From: Shewanella sp. AS1
GTDB lineage: Bacteria; Pseudomonadota; Gammaproteobacteria; Enterobacterales; Shewanellaceae
Length of the DNA: 64,000 bases
NCBI RefSeq assembly: GCF_021412565.1
Contig: NZ_JAKCLJ010000004.1
Coordinates: 62,001-126,000 of the forward strand
Reading direction: 5' to 3'
Shown here: positions 58,326 to 64,000 of the stretch, one piece after another
Numbering within the stretch: position 1 is the stretch's first letter
How the letters are laid out: each line of letters opens with the position of its first letter
Notes under the pieces: model-generated
What the model was told of the DNA's origin: nothing
The model's input: only the letters and a program-made list of their open reading frames with translations
Database searches by the model: none
Position numbers and translations under genes: made by a program

Positions 58326-59585
58326 ATGGATATTTTAATGAGCTTGGTAGGGGTGGTCACCCTACTTGCAATCGCTTTCCTGTTATCTACTGACAGAAAA
58401 GCGATCAGTCCGCGTACTGTTTTCGGTGCGCTTGGTATTCAGGCTTTCTTTGCTGGTTTCGTACTATACGTACCTGTCGGTAAAGATATTCTAAAAACCG
58501 TTTCAGATGGTGTGTCGAGCGTAATCAGCTATGCACAGAACGGTATCAACTTTTTATTCGGCGATTTAGCCCAATTTAAAGTGGGTTTCATCTTCGCGAT
58601 TAACGTACTTCCCGTTATCGTATTCTTCTCTTCTCTTATCGCTGTACTTTATTACTTAGGCGTTATGCAGTGGATCATCCGTATTATCGGTGGTGGTCTA
58701 CAAAAAGCCCTGGGTACTAGCCGTACAGAGTCTATGTCTGCGACAGCTAACATCTTCGTTGGCCAAACAGAAGCACCACTTGTGGTTCGCCCATTCATTG
58801 CAACTATGACTCAATCTGAGCTGTTCGCTATCATGGTGGGTGGTCTTGCATCGATTGCTGGTTCAGTACTTGCTGGTTACGCGCAGATGGGTGTACCTAT
58901 TGAATACCTAGTTGCGGCATCATTCATGGCGGCGCCAGGTGGTCTGTTAATGGCCAAGCTGATGCACCCTGAAACACAAAAAACCGTTAACGAAATGGAT
59001 GAACTTCCAGAAGATCCTGATAAGCCAGCTAACGTGTTAGACGCTGCAGCTGCAGGTGCTTCATCTGGTATGCACTTAGCCCTAAACGTAGGTGCTATGC
59101 TGTTAGCCTTCGTTGGTTTGATTGCCATGTTGAACGGCATCATAGGTGGTGTAACCGGTCTATTTGGTGCTGAAGGTGTTACTCTTGAGCTGATCTTAGG
59201 TTATATCTTCATGCCTTTGGCTTTCCTTATCGGTGTACCTTGGAACGAAGCATTAGTTGCTGGTTCATTCATCGGTCAGAAGATCGTTGTTAACGAATTC
59301 GTTGCATACCTGAACTTTGCTCCATACCTGAAAGATGTAGCCGATGGCGGTATCTTGGTAGAAGCAACCAATGCAGTTATGTCAGACAGAACTAAGGCGA
59401 TCATCTCATTCGCGCTATGTGGTTTCGCTAACCTGTCTTCTATCGCAATTTTGCTAGGTGGCCTAGGTGCAATGGCACCAACTCGTCGCCATGATCTTGC
59501 AAAACTGGGTATTCGTGCAGTGATTGCTGGCTCATTAGCTAACCTGATGAGTGCAACACTGGCAGGTCTATTCCTAGCTCTGTAA
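58326..59585 (+). CDS. nupC: Concentrative nucleoside transporter NupC
   Basis: Inner-membrane cation-coupled nucleoside importer of the CNT family. The 419-residue product has about 8-10 hydrophobic segments. The substrate-site motifs are [16 protein letters not shown] near residue 145, [15 protein letters not shown], and [53 protein letters not shown] follows. The start is ATG 58326 after AGGGTGATGGTTA. It heads a nucleoside cluster with an outer-membrane channel and the deo catabolic genes downstream, so it probably supplies the nucleosides they break down. Confidence 0.97.
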   Translation: MDILMSLVGVVTLLAIAFLLSTDRKAISPRTVFGALGIQAFFAGFVLYVPVGKDILKTVSDGVSSVISYAQNGINFLFGDLAQFKVGFIFAINVLPVIVFFSSLIAVLYYLGVMQWIIRIIGGGLQKALGTSRTESMSATANIFVGQTEAPLVVRPFIATMTQSELFAIMVGGLASIAGSVLAGYAQMGVPIEYLVAASFMAAPGGLLMAKLMHPETQKTVNEMDELPEDPDKPANVLDAAAAGASSGMHLALNVGAMLLAFVGLIAMLNGIIGGVTGLFGAEGVTLELILGYIFMPLAFLIGVPWNEALVAGSFIGQKIVVNEFVAYLNFAPYLKDVADGGILVEATNAVMSDRTKAIISFALCGFANLSSIAILLGGLGAMAPTRRHDLAKLGIRAVIAGSLANLMSATLAGLFLAL

Positions 59586-59619
59586 GTCGTTTTATTCCTG
59601 GGGGAGCCCCCCTTAACTA

Positions 59620-59644
59620 TGGCTCTGCTATGAGGGCAGAGCCA
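59620..59644. other. Strong hairpin after nupC without a T-run
   Basis: TGGCTCTGC (59620-59628) pairs perfectly with GCAGAGCCA (59636-59644). No T-run follows, so it may stabilise the nupC mRNA end or act with Rho rather than terminate intrinsically. Apart from this hairpin and a near-palindrome at 59743-59762, the 59586-59909 gap shows nothing. Confidence 0.45.
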
Positions 59645-59742
59645 AAGTTGACCTAACCATTTTCAGATAATTTTACAGGCAGAGTCTCGTTAACATCTGT
59701 TAGGAGAAGCTGTAACTAAAGCAAGCTAATTGGTTAAAAATG

Positions 59743-59762
59743 TAACGTTAAATTTAGCGTTA
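59743..59762. promoter_or_regulatory. Near-perfect 20-bp palindrome upstream of the Tsx-like gene
   Basis: TAACGTTAAATTTAGCGTTA is symmetric at 18 of 20 positions and lies about 165 bases before the channel gene. It is a candidate operator. Confidence 0.35.
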
Positions 59763-59909
59763 AATCAAAAGTTTGTTTTGTTATTAAAATATTGTGTTCG
59801 CATTTTTGCGTTAATTTAATTGTGATTTAATAATAATTACGTAAAATGCGACCGATGAAAATAAACGCCGACTCAGAATTAGAGCGGTAATTTTAAAATG
59901 GGGTTGATG

Positions 59910-60749
59910 ATGAAAAACGTTAAAACTTTAGCTTTAGCAGCTACTGCGGTAGCAGCAATGTCAGGCACTGCAGTTGCCGCAGATCGTTCAGATCTTCATG
60001 GTAGCGATTACAAATGGATGCAGTTCAATGCAATGTACTCTGTAGGTGAGAAGCCTGATAACCCAGCAACGGGTGATCAGCATAACTACCTAGAGATGGA
60101 ATTTGGTGGTCGTTCAGGTATCTTCGATCTGTACGGTTATGTTGATGTATTCAACCTAGGCAACCAAGAAACCAGCAACGGTGACAAGAACCCAGGTTCT
60201 GGTACCAGCAAACTGTTCATGAAGTTTGCACCACGTGTTTCTATCGATGCTCTGACTGGTAAAGATCTTTCTTTCGGTCCTATTCAAGAAGTTTACTTCT
60301 CTACTCTGTTTAACTGGGACGGCCTGAACGGTGAAGGCGTAAACGCTTCTTTCTGGGGTGTTGGTGCTGACGTTAACGTACCTTGGTTAGGCAAAACTGG
60401 CATGAACCTGTATGCCCACTACGACCTAAACAACAAAGAGTGGAACGGTTACCAGTTCTCTGCTAACTGGTTCAAGCCTTTCTACTTCTTCGACAACAAG
60501 AGCTTCCTTTCTTTCCAAGGTTATGTTGATTACCAGTTCGGTGGCGACGCAGATGAAACTGCATTCGTACCAACAACCTCTAACGGTGGTGCGGCCTTCT
60601 TCGGTTTATACTGGCACACTGACCGTTACGCACTGGGTTATGGTTTGAAAGGCTTCAAAGACGTATATCTGCTAGAAGATGGTGCTGGTCAATTAGCACT
60701 TGAGTCTACAGGTTGGTCTCACTACTTCACTGCAACTTACAAGTTCTAA
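59910..60749 (+). CDS. Tsx/OmpK-like nucleoside-specific outer-membrane channel
   Basis: Probable 12-strand outer-membrane barrel of the Tsx/OmpK family, passing nucleosides into the periplasm. The product is 279 residues from ATG 59910. ATGs at 59898 and 59907 are in frame, but GGGG at 59900-59903 best serves 59910. It has a cleavable signal peptide ending AVAA-DRSD. The family-like start LHGSDYKWMQFNAMYSVG and alternating aromatic strands follow, and it ends in FTATYKF with the C-terminal Phe expected for BAM-assembled barrels. It lies between nupC and deoC, which supports a nucleoside role. OmpK of vibrios is a phage receptor. Confidence 0.92.
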   Translation: MKNVKTLALAATAVAAMSGTAVAADRSDLHGSDYKWMQFNAMYSVGEKPDNPATGDQHNYLEMEFGGRSGIFDLYGYVDVFNLGNQETSNGDKNPGSGTSKLFMKFAPRVSIDALTGKDLSFGPIQEVYFSTLFNWDGLNGEGVNASFWGVGADVNVPWLGKTGMNLYAHYDLNNKEWNGYQFSANWFKPFYFFDNKSFLSFQGYVDYQFGGDADETAFVPTTSNGGAAFFGLYWHTDRYALGYGLKGFKDVYLLEDGAGQLALESTGWSHYFTATYKF

Positions 60750-60767
60750 GAAGTAAGAATCGAGTGG

Positions 60768-60800
60768 GTGGAGTCGCACAGAGTGTGACTCCACTTTTTC
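60768..60800 (+). terminator. Intrinsic terminator after the Tsx-like gene
   Basis: GTGGAGTC (60768-60775) pairs with GACTCCAC (60787-60794) with extra inner pairs, then TTTTT. Confidence 0.82.
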
Positions 60801-61003
60801 GTTATCCGTCATCAATTTTTGCCACTTTTTGATTAGTCTTTACCCAAGCATGTTCTATATTTGTAGAGCTTGTTTAGATAAAAATTAGTCGTTTTTACGC
60901 GCTAAAAGGGATTTTTCGCGGAAAGGCAGGAACACTCTTCATATCATGATCCGTTCCCCTTCCCGGTCTTCAAGGATTCAAGTCGTGACCCTGTGTCGGG
61001 ATA

Positions 61004-61023
61004 GCCTCAAATGCATTTGAGGC
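61004..61023. promoter_or_regulatory. Perfect 20-bp palindrome upstream of deoC
   Basis: GCCTCAAATGCATTTGAGGC is fully symmetric and lies 187 bases before deoC, in a 460-base gap with no gene. It is not followed by a T-run, so it looks like an operator. The rest of the gap is AT-rich and shows no other clear element. Confidence 0.55.
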
Positions 61024-61209
61024 ATTGAATACCTGAGTTATGTAAACTTTAGTCGTACATGTTCACAAACATAGACAAGATTTACGGCAATGCCGAAGGC
61101 CAGGCCACAAGAATAATCACAAAATGCCAATGCTTAGGCGCCGCCAGATATCGTTTTAATTTTTTATTTTTACTTTAAATTTAATAAATTACGTTCCGGA
61201 GAAGCTATT

Positions 61210-61983
61210 ATGAGCGATTTAAAAAAAGCAGCCCAAAAAGCCATTGAATTGATGGACTTGACCACGCTAAACGATGACGATACCGATCAGAAAGTGATCG
61301 AGTTGTGTCACAAGGCCAAGACTCCAGCTGGGAATACTGCCGCTATCTGTATCTATCCTCGTTTTATTCCTATTGCGCGTAAGACCCTCAACGAAATGGG
61401 TTGTGAAGAGATCAAAATCGCTACAGTAACTAACTTCCCTCACGGTAATGACGATATCGCTATTGCGGTATTAGAAACCCGTGCTGCAGTTGCCTATGGT
61501 GCCGATGAAGTGGATGTGGTTTTCCCATACCGCGCCCTGATGGAAGGCAATGAAACTGTCGGCTTCGAGTTGGTTAAAGCCTGTAAAGAAGCCTGTGGTG
61601 ATGATGTATTGCTAAAAGTGATTATCGAGTCTGGCGTATTGCAAGATCCTGCGTTAATCCGCAAAGCCTCTGAACTTTCTATCGATGCCGGTGCCGACTT
61701 TATCAAGACCTCAACCGGTAAAGTTGCTGTGAACGCGACGATTGAAGCAGGCGAGATCATGATGACAGTGATCAGTGAGAAGAACCCTAAGGTGGGCTTT
61801 AAGCCAGCCGGTGGTGTGCGTGATGCCGCTGCTGCAGAAGAGTTTTTAACTTTGGCGGCACGTTTATTGGGTGATGATTGGGTGACACCAAGAACCTTCC
61901 GTTTTGGCGCCTCAAGTCTGCTGACTAACTTATTGCACACTTTAGACTTAGGTGATGCGCCTAAGGGACCTCAGGGCTACTAA
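61210..61983 (+). CDS. deoC: Deoxyribose-phosphate aldolase
   Basis: Cleaves 2-deoxyribose 5-phosphate to acetaldehyde and glyceraldehyde 3-phosphate, the last step of deoxynucleoside breakdown. The 257-residue product (E. coli 259) has the Schiff-base Lys166 in [11 protein letters not shown]. The proton-relay residues are D102 in [11 protein letters not shown] and K198 in [14 protein letters not shown] 61210 follows CCGGAGAAG. deoA starts 137 bases later, beyond a hairpin. In E. coli the deo operon is controlled by DeoR and CytR; here a palindrome 187 bases upstream is the best operator candidate. Confidence 0.98.
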   Translation: MSDLKKAAQKAIELMDLTTLNDDDTDQKVIELCHKAKTPAGNTAAICIYPRFIPIARKTLNEMGCEEIKIATVTNFPHGNDDIAIAVLETRAAVAYGADEVDVVFPYRALMEGNETVGFELVKACKEACGDDVLLKVIIESGVLQDPALIRKASELSIDAGADFIKTSTGKVAVNATIEAGEIMMTVISEKNPKVGFKPAGGVRDAAAAEEFLTLAARLLGDDWVTPRTFRFGASSLLTNLLHTLDLGDAPKGPQGY

Positions 61984-62032
61984 GTACTCACTGCTTAGGC
62001 AGTTTTAGTGTTATTGAATCCATTCAGAGAGG

Positions 62033-62077
62033 CTGGCAACAACTCTGCTTTTCCTTGTTGTCAGTCTTTACAGAGTT
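62033..62077. other. Alternative hairpins between deoC and deoA
   Basis: CTGGCAACAA (62033-62042) can pair with TTGTTGTCAG (62055-62064), or AACTCTG (62041-62047) can pair with CAGAGTT (62071-62077); the two overlap and exclude each other. The T-run needed for a terminator is missing. Confidence 0.35.
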
Positions 62078-62120
62078 TATCTCGGCGAGGTCATGCCGCG
62101 AAAAATTTGGGGGCTGTATT

Positions 62121-63452
62121 ATGTTTCTAGCACAAGAGATTATCCGTAAAAAGCGAAATGGTGAGGCGTTAAGTACCCAAGAGATCCAATTTTTCGTCAA
62201 AGGGATCACTGATAATAGCGTTTCTGAAGGTCAGATTGCCGCACTGGGCATGGCAGTTTACTTCAACGATATGAACATGGATGAGCGTATCGCGCTAACC
62301 ACAGCCATGCGTGATTCCGGAACAGTATTAAACTGGAAGAATTTGGGACTCGATGGTCCGATTATCGATAAGCACAGCACGGGTGGTGTAGGCGATGTGA
62401 TCAGCCTGATGCTTGGTCCTATGGCGGCGGCTTGTGGCGGTTATGTGCCTATGATTTCCGGCCGTGGTTTAGGCCATACTGGCGGTACGTTAGATAAGTT
62501 CGATGCCATTCCAGGTTACCAGACTGAGCCCGACAGTGAGCTGTTTCGTAAGGTAGTCAAAGAAGCTGGCGTGGCCATTATCGGTCAAACCGGCGATCTG
62601 GTGCCTGCCGATAAACGTTTCTACTCCATTCGTGATAACACTGCCACAGTCGAGTCCATTTCGCTCATTACCGCATCTATTCTCTCTAAAAAGCTGGCTG
62701 CTGGTCTCGATGCCTTAGCGATGGATGTCAAAGTTGGCAGCGGCGCATTTATGCCGACTTATGAAGCTTCAGAAGAGCTTGCTCGCAGTATTACCGCTGT
62801 GGCTAACGGCGCAGGCACTCGCACAACAGCACTGCTTACCGACATGAATCAGGTGCTCGCATCCTGTGCGGGCAATGCGGTGGAAGTGAAAGAAGCGGTG
62901 GATTTTTTAACCGGTGCTTATCGTAATCCCCGCCTGTATGAAGTGACTATGGGGCTTTGCGCCGAGATGCTGCAACTGGGCGGCTTAGCGGCCAGTGAAA
63001 CCGAGGCGCGCACTAAACTCAATCAGGTTTTAGATAACGGTAAGGCGGCGGATATTTTCGGTCGCATGATCTCAGGCTTAGGTGGTCCGGCCGATTTTAT
63101 CGAAAACTATGCTAACTATCTGCCGCAAGCTGGAATCATACGTCCTGTCTATGCTGACAAAACAGGTTTTGCCACTGCCATGGATACCCGTGAGCTGGGG
63201 CTGGCCGTAGTTACCCTAGGTGGCGGTCGACGCAAGCCGGGCGATGCCTTAGATTACAGCGTGGGTCTGACCCAAGTGTGTGCCTTAGGGGATGAGATCA
63301 CCAAAGATAAGCCGATTGCCATGATACATGCGCAATCAGAAAGCGCCTTCGAAGAAGCCGCTAGTGCCGTGAAAAAGGCGATTCATATTGGCGAACGTGC
63401 GCCAGAGAAAACACCAGAGATCTACCGTTACATTCGTCAGGCCGATCTCTAG
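62121..63452 (+). CDS. deoA: Thymidine phosphorylase
   Basis: Phosphorolysis of thymidine to thymine and deoxyribose 1-phosphate in nucleoside salvage. From ATG 62121 (GGGGG ahead) the product has 443 residues (E. coli 440). It begins [18 protein letters not shown] and has the phosphate- and substrate-binding motifs [10 protein letters not shown] and [32 protein letters not shown] and [11 protein letters not shown] follow. An in-frame extension to 62055 was rejected because it lacks a ribosome-binding site. deoB starts 12 bases after the stop, so the two are one unit. Confidence 0.98.
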   Translation: MFLAQEIIRKKRNGEALSTQEIQFFVKGITDNSVSEGQIAALGMAVYFNDMNMDERIALTTAMRDSGTVLNWKNLGLDGPIIDKHSTGGVGDVISLMLGPMAAACGGYVPMISGRGLGHTGGTLDKFDAIPGYQTEPDSELFRKVVKEAGVAIIGQTGDLVPADKRFYSIRDNTATVESISLITASILSKKLAAGLDALAMDVKVGSGAFMPTYEASEELARSITAVANGAGTRTTALLTDMNQVLASCAGNAVEVKEAVDFLTGAYRNPRLYEVTMGLCAEMLQLGGLAASETEARTKLNQVLDNGKAADIFGRMISGLGGPADFIENYANYLPQAGIIRPVYADKTGFATAMDTRELGLAVVTLGGGRRKPGDALDYSVGLTQVCALGDEITKDKPIAMIHAQSESAFEEAASAVKKAIHIGERAPEKTPEIYRYIRQADL

Positions 63453-63464
63453 GAGAAGATATAG

Positions 63465-64000
63465 ATGAAAAGAACCGTAATTATGATGCTCGACTCTTTC
63501 GGGGTTGGCGCTGCGAAAGATGCTGCCGATTTTGGCGATATTGGTGCCGATACCTTTGGGCATATTGCTAAGGCATGCGCGGAAGGAAAGGCAAACGAAG
63601 GGCGTGAAGGCCCGCTGAAGTTGCCAAATCTGGCTAAATTAGGTCTAGCCCATGCGGGCAAAGAGAGTACGGGCAGTTTTGCTGCAGGTTTTGGCGATGA
63701 TATCGAAGTGATCGGTGCCTATGGCCATGCTGATGAGCTCAGCTCGGGTAAAGATACCCCAAGTGGTCATTGGGAGATGGCGGGCGTGCCAGTGCTCTAT
63801 GAGTGGGGCTATTTTAGCGATCACACTAACTCTTTTCCTCAGGAGTTGACCGATAAGATCCTGGCACGCGCCGGACTGAGTGGTTATCTGGGGAATTGTC
63901 ATGCCTCGGGTACGGCGATTTTAGAGCAGCTTGGCGAGGAGCACATGCAAAGCGGCTTACCTATTTTCTATACTTCTGCCGATTCAGTTTTCCAGATTGC
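63465..64000 (+). CDS. deoB: Phosphopentomutase, 3' end beyond the window
   Basis: Converts (deoxy)ribose 1-phosphate to (deoxy)ribose 5-phosphate, linking DeoA to DeoC. ATG 63465 has AGGAGA eight bases ahead, and the frame is open to the last base, giving 178 visible residues of about 405 expected. It begins [20 protein letters not shown] with the metal-binding Asp, and contains [15 protein letters not shown] with the phosphorylated Thr expected for the alkaline-phosphatase-like fold. The remaining metal ligands lie outside the window. deoD is the usual next gene but cannot be seen. Confidence 0.97.
   Translation, partial: MKRTVIMMLDSFGVGAAKDAADFGDIGADTFGHIAKACAEGKANEGREGPLKLPNLAKLGLAHAGKESTGSFAAGFGDDIEVIGAYGHADELSSGKDTPSGHWEMAGVPVLYEWGYFSDHTNSFPQELTDKILARAGLSGYLGNCHASGTAILEQLGEEHMQSGLPIFYTSADSVFQI

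Noticed and set aside
61040-61090. CRP site before deoC (TGTGAACATG on the minus strand)
   Set aside because: Only one half-site is good; the second half does not match TCACA.

Overview
The window is a 64-kb stretch of gammaproteobacterial chromosome, most likely from a Shewanella or a very close relative. This is inferred from gene order, from protein sequences recognised by eye, and from intergenic repeats of a kind familiar in Shewanella; no search was run. It is almost entirely core genome. There are 53 protein genes I am confident in, one small-ORF candidate, a tRNA-Leu(GAG) and an initiator tRNA-Met. Both ends cut genes: rpoE lacks its first few codons on the left, and deoB runs off the right edge.

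Layout. (1) 1-9.5 kb: the envelope-stress cluster rpoE-rseA-rseB-rseC, then lepA-lepB-rnc-era and recO-pdxJ-acpS. (2) 9.5-15.7 kb: a two-subunit bacterioferritin operon under a probable Fur box and an FNR/EtrA-like palindrome, a chemoreceptor, SOS-controlled dinB, and a small AT-rich accessory patch with one unknown membrane-anchored protein and intergenic repeats. (3) 15.7-25 kb: peptidase pepD diverging from an M17 aminopeptidase, a purine permease behind a roughly 470-nt structured leader holding a 32-codon ORF and ending in a perfect terminator, proB-proA, and an EamA exporter on the minus strand. (4) 25-36.3 kb: dnaK-dnaJ under sigma-32-type promoters, fklB, dapB-carA-carB, greA, and convergent yhbY. 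(5) 36.3-49.8 kb: rlmE-ftsH-folP-glmM-tpiA-secG, the two tRNAs, then the rimP-nusA-infB-rbfA-truB-rpsO translation/transcription operon. (6) 49.8-58.2 kb: a GGDEF-EAL gene inverted between rpsO and pnp, then pnp, nlpI, prfC and a TatD-family DNase. (7) 58.3-64 kb: nucleoside uptake and breakdown, with nupC, a Tsx/OmpK-like outer-membrane channel, and deoC-deoA-deoB.

The genes form coherent pathways: envelope stress with protein export, ribosome assembly and translation with mRNA decay, proline, lysine and arginine/pyrimidine synthesis, peptidoglycan precursor synthesis, iron storage, and nucleoside salvage. Intrinsic terminators mark most transcription-unit ends. Several start codons are TTG chosen by their ribosome-binding sites (rseB, carA, folP, rimP, prfC, probably ftsH).

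Most worth a second look: the leader and small ORF before the purine permease, the regulatory palindrome over the bacterioferritin ribosome-binding site, the complementary loss of active-site residues in the two bacterioferritin subunits, the cassette-like unknown gene after dinB, palindromes in front of the nucleoside genes, and a recurring pattern of short tandem duplications in intergenic DNA. No insertion sequence, prophage, CRISPR array or replication origin was seen.
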